Shown: positions 32,386 through 42,499, numbered from the stretch's first letter. The stretch: DNA of 64,000 nt from Bacillus sp. USDA818B3_A (GCF_009928415.1 NZ_JAABNN010000009.1:88381-152380); one strand, 5' to 3'. Program-made: numbers and translations. The notes: generated by a model from the sequence alone, not told the origin.

Positions 32386-32795
32386 TTTAAAACGTGTCGA
32401 ATATGAGCAGAGTTTTGAAATTCTGTGGGTAACGTTTCCCGATCCACTTTTTGAAAGCCCATTAATTCGAAAAATGGCAAAGCTACACTTTTATTTGTTG
32501 CCAAAAACAAGCTTTTGATTCCTTTTTCTTTCGCAAGTTTGACCATTTGTTCGAATAGAACAAAGATTTCCTTATCTGCTTGTCCGGGTGTAACCACCAG
32601 TGAGCGCAGCATCCCATTTTCCCTAAACGCCTCTATACCAAGCGATCCGCAAATCGTGCCGTCCTCGTTTTCTAATAGTAGAAAGTAGTCAATGGTTTCT
32701 GCCGTTAGTCCGTCGGTCCCAAGCCGGGCTCTTGTTAAAAACTCTCGTAAATTTTCTAAATCCTCCTGATTTGCCTTGCGAATTAATGCCTGCAT
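32349..32795 (-). CDS. ywlB: GNAT family N-acetyltransferase
   Basis: A 148-residue GNAT-fold protein: IRKANQEDLENLREFL at the start, LRSLVVTPGQADKEI as the acetyl-CoA-binding strand-loop and LPFFELMGFQKVDRETLP at the end. The pyrophosphate loop is not the classic Q/RxxGxG/A, which is loose here. Position next to ywlC matches B. subtilis YwlB. The substrate is unknown. ATG at 32795 is preferred over a GTG three codons upstream. Its last codons touch the DnaA-box cluster. Confidence 0.75.
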   Translation of the reverse strand: MQALIRKANQEDLENLREFLTRARLGTDGLTAETIDYFLLLENEDGTICGSLGIEAFRENGMLRSLVVTPGQADKEIFVLFEQMVKLAKEKGIKSLFLATNKSVALPFFELMGFQKVDRETLPTEFQNSAHIRHVLNVDNSLFLKFSL

Positions 32796-32891
32796 CCTAT
32801 CCACCCCGTTTAAAAGATTCTACTCTATTACTATGAAAAACTAGAAATAATAGAACTAGAGGTTTCGTATTTTTTATCGGTGCATGGCACG

Positions 32892-32919
32892 AAAAAACCA
32901 GTCCGGGGCTGGACTGGCT
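32892..32919 (-). terminator. Terminator of spoIIR
   Basis: On the minus strand CCAGTCC / GGACTGG stem followed by TTTTTTC, close after the spoIIR stop. Confidence 0.75.
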
Positions 32920-32925
32920 GTTATT

Positions 32926-33852
32926 TTAATTAAACATTTTCTCCCACATCTCTACCACGAAAAACTTTACTTTTACTGGTTCTTCATCTTTAGATGTGTA
33001 GATAGGCGCTTCTTTTTTCACTGACTTTTTTGCCTTTATTGGTTTTTCAGTGATTTTTTCCTCTTTTTCTACTGGCTTCTCACTGATTTGTACTTTTTCA
33101 GTTGGCTGCTTTTCAATTTGCACTTCTTCTTCTGACTGCTCTTGAGTAATTTCTTGAACAGGCTGTTCCACTTCTATTTTTGTTTCTGTTCCAACAGGTT
33201 TCTCTAGTTGTTCACTTGAATTCGCCTCAACTGTTTTTTCCTCCAAAACTTCAGGAGCCGGAGCTTCTGTTTGAACATCAATCTGCTCCTCTTTTTCACT
33301 TATCGTTTCTGCTTTGGCAACATGCTTTTCCTCAAAACCATCACTCACGGCCACACCATTTGAAAAATCAAGGAAGCATAACGGCGGGTACAGCACGCAC
33401 CACCAGTTTGCGCCTTCCCCTTTACCTAAGGTGATTAGAACCGCTTGATATTCACCAGCTGGATATAAATACTGGCCATATAGTTTGGTTGGAAACTCTA
33501 CTTTTCCAAACTCCACTTTTACTGATTGGTTTGAACCTTGTTCATGAACTACCTTTTCGGCAATCGTCTGGATTTCAGGAAGCTTTCCGTTGATGACCTT
33601 TTTTGCTTCGTTCATGGAAGTTAAGTTTTGTACCCATAATGTGATTTGTGCGTTTACGGCATCACGTACTTTGCGTTTAATCGCTTGGTCCTGTTCAAAA
33701 TCGCTGTTTGCCAAGATTCTTAGGCGAATGGCTTCACCTGGAATGACGATTGATTCTTTTGATGCTGCTTCCGTCTTTGGCATATATAAATTCAACATTG
33801 TCCCCAATGATAAAATCACTAAATATCCCCAAACAACTAGTTTGCTTCTCAT
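32926..33852 (-). CDS. spoIIR: Stage II sporulation protein R with long acidic insertion
   Basis: A 308-residue protein from the ATG at 33852 (MRSKLVVWGYLVILSLG), which gives a clean signal/anchor segment. Residues ~35-170 are the SpoIIR domain (GEAIRLRILANSD, LYGQYLYPAGEYQAVLITLGKGEGANWWCVLYPPLCFLD). SpoIIR is made in the forespore under sigma-F and triggers processing of pro-sigma-E through SpoIIGA. Between this domain and the C-terminal VKVKFFVVEMWEKMF, residues ~172-290 are a Glu/Lys/Pro/Val-rich low-complexity stretch, making it about 85 residues longer than B. subtilis SpoIIR as I recall it. Confidence 0.92.
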   Translation of the reverse strand: MRSKLVVWGYLVILSLGTMLNLYMPKTEAASKESIVIPGEAIRLRILANSDFEQDQAIKRKVRDAVNAQITLWVQNLTSMNEAKKVINGKLPEIQTIAEKVVHEQGSNQSVKVEFGKVEFPTKLYGQYLYPAGEYQAVLITLGKGEGANWWCVLYPPLCFLDFSNGVAVSDGFEEKHVAKAETISEKEEQIDVQTEAPAPEVLEEKTVEANSSEQLEKPVGTETKIEVEQPVQEITQEQSEEEVQIEKQPTEKVQISEKPVEKEEKITEKPIKAKKSVKKEAPIYTSKDEEPVKVKFFVVEMWEKMFN

Positions 33853-33996
33853 CTCTAGCCAACCCCTTTGCCCTTCGATAGTTTCATTTTGGACAAAGAA
33901 TAAGAATCTTAAACTAGTAAATTTTAAAAACTCTACTAAATTGGGACAGGCCTCTGAAAAAGTCATCTAAATGTGAGTTGTGTATCAAAATTGTCT

Positions 33997-34041
33997 GTTG
34001 ATTTCCACTCCAGGCGGATTCGCTTTCCGCTCCAATCAATA
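33997..34041. repeat. Truncated copy of a Bacillus intergenic repeat
   Basis: TGTTGATTTCC-CCAGGCG-CGCTTTCCGC matches the repeat at 63923-64000 in block order and then ends TCCAATCAA, giving TTGATT/AATCAA inverted ends. It lies between spoIIR and prmC. Confidence 0.6.
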
Positions 34042-34063
34042 GAGTTCTTTTACTTCGTCTGAA

Positions 34064-34105
34064 TTAAAAAAGGATGCTAAACCCAAATTGAGTTTAACAT
34101 CCTTT
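34064..34105 (-). terminator. Terminator of prfA-prmC
   Basis: On the minus strand AAAGGATG-TAAAC / GTTTA-CATCCTTT stem followed by TTTT; the prmC stop codon lies inside the left arm. Confidence 0.75.
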
Positions 34106-35014
34106 AATTTCGGCAAAAACCATGCGATCCCTGCCATTAATATCATTAATTATTTCAACATGCACATTTGAGAAAGCCCCGCGGATCAGCTCCGCAACTG
34201 CCTCTCCTTGTCCCATACCGATTTCAAAGCAGACCAAAGCAGTAGCGGCAAGTACTTGCGGCAGTTCCTCCATAAAGCGCCGGTAGAAATCCAGGCCATC
34301 CTTCCCGGCAAACAGAGCTCGATGCGGTTCATGCTCGGTTACTACCTCTGACATAGCCTCCATGTCGGCAACCGGAATATATGGCGGATTCGAAACGACC
34401 ACATCCAGCTTCTCCCCGTTCTCCATAAACGGCCGGAGCAAATCTCCTTGAATAAACCCCACATCCGCCCCAAGCCGAGACGCATTCTCACGCGCCACCG
34501 CCAGCGACCCCTCCGCAATATCAGTGCCTGTCACCTTTAACACCCTTTGCATCGTCGCTGAAGTAGTATTGGTGCCTGTCACCGGGGATGTCACCGAAAA
34601 TTCCCTGTCTAGGGTGATAGCGATGGCCCCGCTGCCTGTGCCGATGTCGGCTAGTCTGATTTCTTGATGGTTGTTGAAGATCTTCTTCATTCTCATTAAG
34701 GTTCCATAAACGAGTTCTTCTGTTTCTGGTCTTGGGATTAGGACCTCTTGATTGACGACGAATGTCCTCCCGTAAAACTCCTCTGAACCGATAATATATT
34801 GAACTGGGACACCTTCTTCGACATGCTCACGGAGGGCTTTATCAAATGCTGCCCAGACGTCAGGCTCCAATTCCTCACGCATGTTAGCGAACAACTGCGA
34901 TCTCGACATTCCGGTGAAATGCCGAAGCAACAGCTCACCCGCGTTCTCATCACGCCCCGCTTCAACTAAAAAAGAAGAAGCCCATTTTAGGGCCTCGAAT
35001 ACTTTCTTATTCAT
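34094..35014 (-). CDS. prmC: Peptide chain release factor N5-glutamine methyltransferase with in-frame repeat insertion
   Basis: A 306-residue enzyme that methylates the GGQ glutamine of release factors. The N-terminal helical domain ([15 protein letters not shown]), SAM loop [13 protein letters not shown] (~121-133) and catalytic NPPYIP (~209) are present. The ATG at 35014 overlaps the end of prfA by eight bases and has GGAAGAGG upstream. Residues ~141-160 ([20 protein letters not shown]) have no counterpart in PrmC proteins I know and are encoded by DNA between direct copies of the GGTGACAGGCAC repeat 48 bp apart. The insertion is in frame at a surface loop after the SAM motif, so activity may be kept. 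Confidence 0.92.
   Translation of the reverse strand: MNKKVFEALKWASSFLVEAGRDENAGELLLRHFTGMSRSQLFANMREELEPDVWAAFDKALREHVEEGVPVQYIIGSEEFYGRTFVVNQEVLIPRPETEELVYGTLMRMKKIFNNHQEIRLADIGTGSGAIAITLDREFSVTSPVTGTNTTSATMQRVLKVTGTDIAEGSLAVARENASRLGADVGFIQGDLLRPFMENGEKLDVVVSNPPYIPVADMEAMSEVVTEHEPHRALFAGKDGLDFYRRFMEELPQVLAATALVCFEIGMGQGEAVAELIRGAFSNVHVEIINDINGRDRMVFAEIKGC
34523..34595. repeat. GGTGCCTGTCACC repeats inside prmC
   Basis: AGTGCCTGTCACC (34523-34535) and GGTGCCTGTCACC (34571-34583), exactly 48 bp apart, with a third partial copy GGATGTCACC ending at 34595. All lie in the prmC reading frame. Confidence 0.85.
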
Positions 35015-36080
35015 TAGATGCCTCTTCCAGTCTTCTTGCTTGTTCATCCATGATCAACGCATCAATGATTTCATCCAGCTTACCTTCAACAATTTGATCC
35101 AATTTTTGAAGTGTTAAGCCAATACGGTGATCGGTTACACGATTTTGAGGGTAGTTGTACGTGCGGATACGCTCAGAACGGTCGCCCGTTCCAACTGCAG
35201 ATTTACGTACCTGGTCGTATTCTGCCTGTGCTTCCTGCTGGAATTTATCGTATACGCGGGCACGTAAAACTTTCATCGCTTTATCCCGGTTCTTATGCTG
35301 CGATTTTTCATCCTGAATGGATACCATAATTCCTGTTGGAAGGTGTGTCAAACGAACGGCTGACATGGTGGTGTTAACCGATTGTCCGCCGGCGCCGCTT
35401 GATGCAAACGTATCGAATCGGATATCTTTTTCATGAATTTCATATTCAAATTCTTCTGCTTCCGGCAAACAAACAACCGTTGCTGTTGAAGTGTGAATCC
35501 GGCCGCCAGATTCAGTTTCCGGTACACGCTGCACGCGATGGGCCCCGCTCTCAAACTTCAATTTGGAGTAGGCACCTTGACCATTAATCATAAAACTGAT
35601 TTCCTTATAGCCGCCAAGGCCTGTTGGGCTGGCATCAATAAGGTCTGTTTTCCAGCCTTGAGCTTCTGCATAACGGCTGTACATCCGGTAAAGGGTACCG
35701 GCAAACAATGCCGCCTCATCCCCGCCGGCCGCACCGCGGATTTCAAAGATAACGTTTTTGTCATCATTCGGATCCTTTGGCACAAGAAGGATTTTCATTT
35801 TTGCTTCAAGTTCCTCAATTTGGGCTTCAAGCTCATTAACTTCTTCCTTCACCATTTCACGCATTTCGGCATCAAGCTTCTCATCAAGCATGGCCTTTGC
35901 ATCTTGAAGCTGTTCACGAGCCTCATTATATTGGCGGTAGGTTTGTACGGTTTCTTGTATATCAGCTTGTTCTTTTGAGTATTCGCGAAGTTTTTTTGTA
36001 TCATTAATAATTTCTGGGTCGCTTAAAAGTTCGTTCAACTTTTCGTAGCGATCTTCCACGGATTGAAGACGATCAAACAC
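35007..36080 (-). CDS. prfA: Peptide chain release factor 1
   Basis: A 357-residue class I release factor for UAA/UAG. The GGQ loop is [22 protein letters not shown], and [15 protein letters not shown] follows. Start is a GTG at 36080 with GAGGTG upstream. It overlaps prmC, its methyltransferase. Confidence 0.97.
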   Translation of the reverse strand: MFDRLQSVEDRYEKLNELLSDPEIINDTKKLREYSKEQADIQETVQTYRQYNEAREQLQDAKAMLDEKLDAEMREMVKEEVNELEAQIEELEAKMKILLVPKDPNDDKNVIFEIRGAAGGDEAALFAGTLYRMYSRYAEAQGWKTDLIDASPTGLGGYKEISFMINGQGAYSKLKFESGAHRVQRVPETESGGRIHTSTATVVCLPEAEEFEYEIHEKDIRFDTFASSGAGGQSVNTTMSAVRLTHLPTGIMVSIQDEKSQHKNRDKAMKVLRARVYDKFQQEAQAEYDQVRKSAVGTGDRSERIRTYNYPQNRVTDHRIGLTLQKLDQIVEGKLDEIIDALIMDEQARRLEEASNE

Positions 36081-36201
36081 AGTTCATTCACCTCGGTTTT
36101 TAGTCCATAACATTCTAATTATAGTATAGGTGAAAACCCCCGTCAAAACCAAATTGAGGGAGAAAAAATATTAGGACTAAATCGGAGGCTTTTTAGGGGT
36201 T

Positions 36202-36233
36202 AAAAAAACATGCCCTAAAAGTTAGAGCATGTT
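36202..36233 (-). terminator. Terminator of the lipoprotein gene
   Basis: On the minus strand AACATGC-CTAA / TTAG-GCATGTT stem followed by TTTTTAA, directly after the gene. Confidence 0.75.
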
Positions 36234-36699
36234 AGCTGCGGTCTTCCTGAACCTGCACTTCGATATGATAGCGCGGTAGTGCCCGTACTAGTTTTTTATG
36301 AAGGCGTGCTTCTGCATCATTTTTTTCTTGATTAGTAAGCATTCCCTTTTTATATACGCGAACCCACATTCGATCACCATTAATCCAAACTGAATCAGTA
36401 GTAAACTCATTTGTACCGGCTATTACTTGTTTGGCTTTGTTTGTATCGTTACCCGTGTTCTTGCCGCCGCCAGCTTCACCACCGCTCCCAGTTCCCTTCA
36501 GATCAAGGAAATTTGGGTTTTGATTGGTGATATCATCTTCTACCTGATGCTGTTTATTCTTACCCCGATCTGCAACGGAATCTACCTGATTGCTGCGGAG
36601 GTCATTGGTGTTTCCATTAGTAGTACTATCCTGACCCTGGCACCCGCTTAAAATGACCAATAACATGAAACATACAACAGAAATCCATTTTTTCAGCAT
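36232..36699 (-). CDS. Putative lipoprotein, sporulation YhcN/YlaJ-like
   Basis: A 155-residue protein with a lipoprotein signal (MLKKWISVVCFMLLVILSGC; lipobox LSGC). A polar, Asn/Gly-rich linker (~20-85) leads to a short folded domain (QVIAGTNEFTTDSVWINGDRMWVRVYKKG and a helix EKNDAEARLHKKLVRALPRYHIEVQ). The folded part is reminiscent of YhcN/YlaJ spore lipoproteins, but I am not certain. The ATG at 36699 has GGGAGG eight bases upstream. Between tdk and prfA. Confidence 0.65.
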   Translation of the reverse strand: MLKKWISVVCFMLLVILSGCQGQDSTTNGNTNDLRSNQVDSVADRGKNKQHQVEDDITNQNPNFLDLKGTGSGGEAGGGKNTGNDTNKAKQVIAGTNEFTTDSVWINGDRMWVRVYKKGMLTNQEKNDAEARLHKKLVRALPRYHIEVQVQEDRS

Positions 36700-36805
36700 A
36701 CACTGCACCTCCCATTACTATCATGCCCGGCGATTGGTTGTTTTGAGCAAGAGAATTCTTTCCAAGACTCAGTTTGGTGGGAGTTACAACGGGATTTCAC
36801 ACCAC

Positions 36806-36843
36806 AAAAAAACTGCCCGAGAATCCAACTCTCAGACAGTGTT
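36806..36843 (-). terminator. Terminator of tdk
   Basis: On the minus strand ACTG-CTGAGA / TCTC-G-CAGT stem followed by TTTTTTTGTGG, about 45 bp after the tdk stop. Confidence 0.7.
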
Positions 36844-36846
36844 TAT

Positions 36847-36880
36847 GGTGACAGGCACCTATTATTTATTGGTGACAGCA
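36847..36880 (+). repeat. GGTGACAGGCACC repeat downstream of tdk
   Basis: An exact GGTGACAGGCACC at 36847-36859 followed 24 bp on by a partial GGTGACAGCAGCAC (36871), between the tdk stop and its terminator. Confidence 0.75.
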
Positions 36881-36888
36881 GCACAGTT

Positions 36889-37485
36889 TTAGCGTGTGGC
36901 AGCTGGTGTTGTTTTTGGGACTTCGTGGTGGTGACGGCATCGGGGCTCGTAAGCTTCCGCTGCTCCTACTAAGATTACCGGATCATGGTAAGATGCCGGA
37001 CGTCCGTCGATGAGGCGCTGCGTTCTGCTTGACGGAGAACCGCACACGGTGCAAACCGCTTGCAATTTCGTCACCGATTCGGCAATGGCCATTAACGCTG
37101 GCATCTGACCAAACGGCTCGCCGCGGAAATCCATATCAAGGCCTGCACAAATCACACGATGACCACGGTCTCCCAGTTGCTGGACTACCCGGACGATCCC
37201 CTCATCAAAAAACTGAACCTCATCGATCGCAATAATATCAACATCTGCCTCAACATGATGCAGAATCTCAATGGAATGGGAAATTGGCGTCGCATGAAAA
37301 GAAGTGCCATTATGGGAAACAACAGAATGCTCATGATAGCGATTATCAATTTTCGGCTTAAACACAGCTATATTTTGTTTAGCAAATTGAGCACGCCGAA
37401 CCCGACGAATCAACTCCTCTGATTTTCCGGAAAACATACTGCCACAGATAACCTCAACCCATCCGCTTTGCGTCATTAAGTACAT
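36889..37485 (-). CDS. tdk: Thymidine kinase
   Basis: A 198-residue type II thymidine kinase. The P-loop is [14 protein letters not shown], the DE motif [11 protein letters not shown], the lid region [12 protein letters not shown], and the zinc site includes CTVC and YEPRCRHHH. Phosphorylates thymidine for salvage. The ATG at 37485 follows GGAGAC; an in-frame codon ten residues upstream is less likely. Confidence 0.95.
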   Translation of the reverse strand: MYLMTQSGWVEVICGSMFSGKSEELIRRVRRAQFAKQNIAVFKPKIDNRYHEHSVVSHNGTSFHATPISHSIEILHHVEADVDIIAIDEVQFFDEGIVRVVQQLGDRGHRVICAGLDMDFRGEPFGQMPALMAIAESVTKLQAVCTVCGSPSSRTQRLIDGRPASYHDPVILVGAAEAYEPRCRHHHEVPKTTPAATR

Positions 37486-37610
37486 AAACGGCGTCTCCTT
37501 CCTATAACGAACCATTTTACGATCTATTGATATATATTAAAAGGTGAATATCAACTATATATTAAGTATTTTTCCTGCATATCTATGTGAATACTCTAAT
37601 TTTTTTCAAT

Positions 37611-37646
37611 AAAAAACAGGCAAGCCATTGGTACTCTTGCCTGTTC
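37611..37646 (-). terminator. Terminator of rpmE
   Basis: On the minus strand a 10-bp perfect stem AACAGGCAAG / CTTGCCTGTT followed by TTTTATTG, about ten bases after the stop. Confidence 0.85.
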
Positions 37647-37655
37647 CTTGAGTAA

Positions 37656-37868
37656 TTATTGTTGTTGTGACTTAAGGCCGTATTTTTTGTTGAAACGGTC
37701 TACACGTCCACCAGCTTCAGCGAATTTTTGACGACCAGTATAGAATGGATGACATTCTGAACAAGTTTCAACGCGAATCTCGTTCTTAACAGAACCAGTT
37801 TCAAACGTATTACCGCATGCACATGTCACCTTAACCATTTTATAATTTGGATGAATTCCTGCTTTCAT
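37656..37868 (-). CDS. rpmE: 50S ribosomal protein L31 (zinc-binding type)
   Basis: A 70-residue protein [22 protein letters not shown] with the zinc cysteines CAC and CSEC, the C+ form used when zinc is plentiful. The ATG at 37868 follows GGAAGGAG by nine bases. Upstream in-frame codons would add an unrelated 30 residues and precede the ribosome binding site. Confidence 0.95.
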   Translation of the reverse strand: MKAGIHPNYKMVKVTCACGNTFETGSVKNEIRVETCSECHPFYTGRQKFAEAGGRVDRFNKKYGLKSQQQ

Positions 37869-38060
37869 TCTTTTCATCTCCTTCCGCCCTGAATCATTCG
37901 AAACAGAGTTATATGAATGCCTGTCTTTTAAAGGACAAGCATGAAATACTTCAAACACACTGCACCCATTATAACAAGGGTAATCTATTTTTGCAAGTTG
38001 GGATTTGTTGGTTTATTTTAAAAAATTCCTGACGCCAGCTTGTCCTCAGGCACCAATCTA

Positions 38061-39326
38061 CTAAGATCTTCTTGACTTCAATTCTTCCCCAAGCTGAGCG
38101 AAAAATTCTTCGTTGGATTTTGTCTGGCGCAATTTTTTCAAGAAGCGCTCAGCAAAATCTGGTGAGTCAGACATTGATTTGCGAATTGCCCATAACTTAT
38201 CCAAGTGATCCTTTGGAATAAGAAGCTCCTCTTTACGAGTACCAGAACGGCGGATATCAAGCGCAGGGAAAATACGGCGCTCAGCCAGCTGACGGTCAAG
38301 ATGCAGCTCCATGTTACCAGTTCCTTTGAATTCTTCATAAATCACGTCATCCATACGAGAACCCGTATCAACAAGTGCTGTTGCTAGGATCGTCAAGCTG
38401 CCGCCCTCTTCAATATTACGAGCCGCCCCAAAGAAACGCTTTGGACGGTGGAACGCTGCCGGGTCAATACCACCGGAAAGCGTACGTCCGCTTGGCGGAA
38501 TGACTAGGTTATAGGCACGTGCCAATCGCGTAATACTATCCATCAAAATCACAACATCGCGCTTATGTTCAACCAAACGCATCGCGCGGTCTAGAACAAG
38601 CTCAGCGACTTTAATATGGTTCTCAGGCACCTCGTCAAACGTCGAGCTGACCACATCCCCTGCAACAGAACGCTCAATATCGGTTACCTCTTCCGGACGT
38701 TCATCGATTAGCAACACGATTAACTCGACATCAGGATGATTGGTTGTAATGCTATTAGCAATTTCCTTTATCAGCATCGTTTTTCCGGCCTTTGGCGGTG
38801 CAACGATCAAACCACGCTGTCCAAAACCAACAGGCGCCACTACATCCATAATCCTCGTCGACAGATGTTTTTGCGTTGTTTCCAGCTTCATTTGTCTATC
38901 AGGATAAAGTGGAGTTAAAGCAGGGAAATAAACACGCTCTTTTGCTGATTCCGGGTCTTCCCCATTGACCGCTTCCACGTGGAGCAAGCCATAATAGCGT
39001 TCGTTTTCTTTTGGAGGCCGAACCTTACCGGAAACCTTGTCCCCATTACGAAGATCAAAACGGCGGATTTGCGAAGCGGAAATATAAATATCCTCTGAGC
39101 TTGGCGAATAATTGATTGGACGTAAAAATCCAAAACCTTCTGATTGAATAATCTCGAGTACGCCTTCCATGAAGAAAAAGCCTTGCTGTTCAGCACGAGA
39201 TTTTAAGATTGCAAAAATTAGTTCTTTTTTCGTTAATTTGCTGTAATAGGTCACTTTATACTCGCGAGCAAGCTCATAAAGCTCCTTCAGCTTCATATTC
39301 TCTAAACTTGAAATTGTTAATTCCAT
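38061..39326 (-). CDS. rho: Transcription termination factor Rho
   Basis: A 421-residue hexameric RNA helicase. It has the N-terminal Rho-N helix domain ([24 protein letters not shown]), a cold-shock-like RNA-binding domain ([20 protein letters not shown]), P-loop [15 protein letters not shown] and Walker [16 protein letters not shown]. Followed directly by rpmE as in B. subtilis. The 5' gap of about 240 bp is AT-rich with no clear structure. Confidence 0.97.
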   Translation of the reverse strand: MELTISSLENMKLKELYELAREYKVTYYSKLTKKELIFAILKSRAEQQGFFFMEGVLEIIQSEGFGFLRPINYSPSSEDIYISASQIRRFDLRNGDKVSGKVRPPKENERYYGLLHVEAVNGEDPESAKERVYFPALTPLYPDRQMKLETTQKHLSTRIMDVVAPVGFGQRGLIVAPPKAGKTMLIKEIANSITTNHPDVELIVLLIDERPEEVTDIERSVAGDVVSSTFDEVPENHIKVAELVLDRAMRLVEHKRDVVILMDSITRLARAYNLVIPPSGRTLSGGIDPAAFHRPKRFFGAARNIEEGGSLTILATALVDTGSRMDDVIYEEFKGTGNMELHLDRQLAERRIFPALDIRRSGTRKEELLIPKDHLDKLWAIRKSMSDSPDFAERFLKKLRQTKSNEEFFAQLGEELKSRRS

Positions 39327-39568
39327 TTGTACACCACTCTTTAAAATTTTTCCAGCAAATCCGCCTTGAATGCAGCGGGAGATTGTCCAGTTAGATAATT
39401 ATTAGATATTAGAGGAAATGAAAATAGAAGTAGAAATGAAATGAATAGAATTGCAGATAATATGCATAATAAAAACAATTACTATTTTACCCTCTGAACA
39501 AAAAATTAATCAACTAAAATTTTTTTATTCCTTAATTATGGAAACAATTAACACCCAAATAATTAAAC

Positions 39569-39600
39569 GAAGAGACTAGATGCAAAAATCTAGCCTCTTC
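39569..39600. terminator. Hairpin in the murA-rho gap
   Basis: A 13-bp stem GAAGAGACTAGAT / ATCTAGCCTCTTC with a six-base loop. The T-run on the minus strand is weak (GTTTAATTATTT), so termination after murA is likely but not certain. Confidence 0.5.
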
Positions 39601-39604
39601 TGAT

Positions 39605-39656
39605 GGTGCCTGTCACCATTTCTACTATCTGCGTATTGATAATGGTGACAGGCACC
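39605..39656. repeat. Inverted GGTGCCTGTCACC pair after murA
   Basis: A perfect 16-bp inverted repeat, GGTGCCTGTCACCATT / AATGGTGACAGGCACC, around a 20-base loop, starting two bases after the murA stop codon. The two 13-mers are offset by 39 bp. This is the cleanest copy of the dispersed family in the window. Confidence 0.9.
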
Positions 39657-39658
39657 GC

Positions 39659-40945
39659 TTATGTGTTTTTAAGGTGTTCTAGCTCTTCTTTTGTGAGTGC
39701 TTCCCGCCAAACGGTGGCACCAAGGCCGTTTAGTTTTTCGACTAAGTTACTGTAGCCGCGGTCGATATGTTCGAGACCAGTTACTTCGGTCACGCCTTCA
39801 GCGAGGAGACCGGCAATCACAAGGGCTGCTCCAGCACGTAAATCGCTTGCCTTTACCTTTGCACCCTGAAGCTGGATAGGGCCGTTGATAATCGCCGAAC
39901 GACCTTCCACCTTGATATTCGCATTCATTCTTCTTAGTTCATCAATATGCTTGAAACGGGCACCGTAAATGGTATCGGTCACTACGCTTGAACCTGCGGC
40001 CTTTGTCAAAAGAGTCGTAAATGGCTGCTGTAGGTCGGTTGGAAATCCTGGGTATACAAGTGTTTTGATGTCAACCGCTTTCAAATTAGCTGAACCGTCC
40101 ACAAACACTTGGTCATCACTAGTCTCCACACGCACGCCCATTTCTCTTAGCTTGGCAATCAAGGATTCTAAATGCTGCGGGATCACGTTATCCACTAAAA
40201 CTCCCTCACCGACAGCTGCACCCAGAATCATGTAGGTACCTGCCTCAATGCGGTCCGGGATAATGGTATGCTTGCAGCCATGCAGGGTTTCAACCCCATC
40301 AATCCGGATTACGTCCGTACCGGCTCCTTTAATTTTTGCACCCATGTTTGTCAACAAAGTGGCCACATCAATAATTTCCGGCTCCTTAGCCGCATTCTCG
40401 ATAATCGTCCGTCCTTTTGCGCGTACGGCCGCAAGCATAATATTAATCGTTGCCCCGACACTGACTACATCCAAATATATACGCGCGCCGCGGAGTTCAT
40501 CTGCACGCAGATAGATCGCGCCTTGCTCATTGGTAATTTGGGCACCAAGTGCCTCAAAGCCTTTAATATGCTGGTCAATTGGTCTTGGACCGAGATGGCA
40601 GCCGCCAGGCAGGCCAATAACCGCCTTCTTAAACCGCCCGAGCATGGCCCCCATTAAATAGTAGGATGCACGCAACTTTTTTACCTTTCCGTTTGGGAGC
40701 GGCATTGAGATCATGGTTGAAGGGTCAACCGTCATTTCCTCTTCAGTCATTGAAACTTTCCCGCCAATTTCTTCGAGTAAGTCCTTTAGGATTTCCACAT
40801 CTGAAATATGCGGTAATCCCTCAATTGTTACCGGTGATTCCGCTAAAATTGTGGCTGGAATTAAAGCAACTGCACTATTTTTAGCTCCACTGATGCGAAC
40901 CGTCCCTTTTAACGGATAACCGCCCGCAATTTTAAGTTTTTCCAT
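39659..40945 (-). CDS. murA: UDP-N-acetylglucosamine 1-carboxyvinyltransferase
   Basis: A 428-residue enoylpyruvyl transferase, first committed step of peptidoglycan synthesis. The catalytic cysteine loop [19 protein letters not shown] is intact (fosfomycin-sensitive form). Its place beside fbaA and rho corresponds to the second paralogue in B. subtilis (MurAB/MurZ). The usual glpX between it and rho, and tal between it and fbaA, are absent. Confidence 0.95.
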   Translation of the reverse strand: MEKLKIAGGYPLKGTVRISGAKNSAVALIPATILAESPVTIEGLPHISDVEILKDLLEEIGGKVSMTEEEMTVDPSTMISMPLPNGKVKKLRASYYLMGAMLGRFKKAVIGLPGGCHLGPRPIDQHIKGFEALGAQITNEQGAIYLRADELRGARIYLDVVSVGATINIMLAAVRAKGRTIIENAAKEPEIIDVATLLTNMGAKIKGAGTDVIRIDGVETLHGCKHTIIPDRIEAGTYMILGAAVGEGVLVDNVIPQHLESLIAKLREMGVRVETSDDQVFVDGSANLKAVDIKTLVYPGFPTDLQQPFTTLLTKAAGSSVVTDTIYGARFKHIDELRRMNANIKVEGRSAIINGPIQLQGAKVKASDLRAGAALVIAGLLAEGVTEVTGLEHIDRGYSNLVEKLNGLGATVWREALTKEELEHLKNT

Positions 40946-41014
40946 TTATGACTCCCTTCTAAGCCCACGAAAGGTCGTGAATGGTTGTCAGCACAGGTCT
41001 TATTATCGTCAGCA

Positions 41015-41044
41015 AGTATAGCAAACGGATAAAGACTTTTTCAA
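41015..41044 (-). promoter_or_regulatory. Promoter of murA
   Basis: TTGAAA (41044-41039), an 18-bp spacer and TATACT (41020-41015) on the minus strand, about 70 bp upstream of the murA start. Confidence 0.55.
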
Positions 41045-41327
41045 ACATGCTTACGCTTTATGAAAAGACCACTGTTACCACGTGTGGCTATAGGTATATT
41101 TTTCCAACATAAAAATCCAAATTCCGACAGCTTGTCTATCATTAGTTTACACGAAAATTCCAATTTCATGTATTCATAATAAAAAAATTTATAGTACTTT
41201 GTCCAGCGGCCGTGAGTGTTTGTTTAAATGTTGTAAAAATAGAGGAGTTTATCAAGTGGAAATTTAAGGATTTGAACGCCATTTCTCTTTAATTAGACAA
41301 AATATTCAGACTACTATCACCAAACAT

Positions 41328-41356
41328 AAACCGCCCTTAGTTAAAAGGACGGTTTT
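41328..41356 (-). terminator. Hairpin after fbaA
   Basis: AAACCGTCCTT / AAGGGCGGTTT stem on the minus strand, about 50 bp after the fbaA stop; the following T-run is short (TTTATGTTT). Confidence 0.55.
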
Positions 41357-41406
41357 CAGTTTTATTATTCATTCCCGTTTCATTCAGGACGAAACAGAAC
41401 CCAAAC

Positions 41407-42261
41407 TTAAGCTCTGCCTGCTGAACCGAATTCACGCATTTTGCCAATTACAGTAGCTTTGATGGCATCGCGAGCTGGGCCTAAGTATTTACGTGGATCG
41501 TATTCTTCTGGTTTTGCCGCTAACACTTCACGAACTGTTTTAGCAGAAGCAATTTGGTTTTCAGTGTTCACGTTGATTTTTGCAGTTCCAAGTGAAACAG
41601 AACGCTGGATGTCCTTAGTTGGGATTCCAGTACCACCGTGTAATACTAATGGCATACCAGTAAGGCTGCCAATTTCTTCCATTTCTTTGAAACCAAGGTT
41701 TGGTTCACCTTTGTAAGGGCCGTGAACAGAACCTAATGCAGGAGCTAAGCAGTCAATTCCTGTGCGTTTAACTAACTCAACACACTCTTCCGCATTAGCA
41801 TAGATGATGCTTCCAGAAACATCGTCTTCTTGTCCGCCGACAGTTCCTAATTCAGCTTCAACAGAAACACCTTTTGAATGAGCGTAGTCTACTACCTTTT
41901 TAGTAGTTTCAACGTTTTCTTCAAATGGGTGGTGAGAAGCGTCGATCATTACTGATGTAAAACCAGCATCGATTGCTTCTTTACATTTTTCAAAGCTTGA
42001 ACCATGGTCAAGGTGAATCGCTACAGGAACAGTTACTTTTAAGTCTTCCATTAAGCCTTCTACCATTTTTACAACGGTTTTGAAGCCTGACATATAACGA
42101 GCAGCACCTTCAGATACACCAAGGATAACTGGTGAATTCTCTTCTTGTGCAGCTTGTAGGATTGCTTGTGTGAATTCTAAGTTATTTAAGTTGAACTGAC
42201 CTACAGCGTAGCCTTCTGCTTTCGCTTTGTTAAGCATATCTGTCATTGATACTAAAGGCAT
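41407..42261 (-). CDS. fbaA: Class II fructose-bisphosphate aldolase
   Basis: A 284-residue zinc aldolase of glycolysis and gluconeogenesis. Zinc ligands and substrate loops are visible: [37 protein letters not shown] and [19 protein letters not shown] precedes the ATG. Adjacent to spo0F as in B. subtilis. Confidence 0.97.
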   Translation of the reverse strand: MPLVSMTDMLNKAKAEGYAVGQFNLNNLEFTQAILQAAQEENSPVILGVSEGAARYMSGFKTVVKMVEGLMEDLKVTVPVAIHLDHGSSFEKCKEAIDAGFTSVMIDASHHPFEENVETTKKVVDYAHSKGVSVEAELGTVGGQEDDVSGSIIYANAEECVELVKRTGIDCLAPALGSVHGPYKGEPNLGFKEMEEIGSLTGMPLVLHGGTGIPTKDIQRSVSLGTAKINVNTENQIASAKTVREVLAAKPEEYDPRKYLGPARDAIKATVIGKMREFGSAGRA

Positions 42262-42499
42262 TTCTCTTCCTCCTTAAGTTTCGGTTGATATCATCTTTAA
42301 ACAGGGTCTTCCATAAAAGGATTTCCCTCTGATTTGTCGTTTATGTATAAATCTAAAATGATATCGAGCCTGATAAAGTTCATATGTATCATAACAAAAG
42401 AAAAGAAGAAATGCCATTATTCGAGCACGTTTTTTGAAACTGTCACAATGAAAGCGCACCCATTGGTATATCTGACATTTTAGGCTTTACAGCTGGGTT

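Larger units (their letters stand above)
40946..41406. other. Intergenic region between fbaA and murA
   Basis: 460 bp without a supported gene. It contains a likely murA promoter (41015-41044) and a hairpin (41328-41356) after fbaA; the rest is AT-rich. Confidence 0.5.

Noticed and set aside
42274..42459. 61-codon minus-strand open frame between fbaA and spo0F
   Set aside because: No ribosome binding site and no recognisable features.
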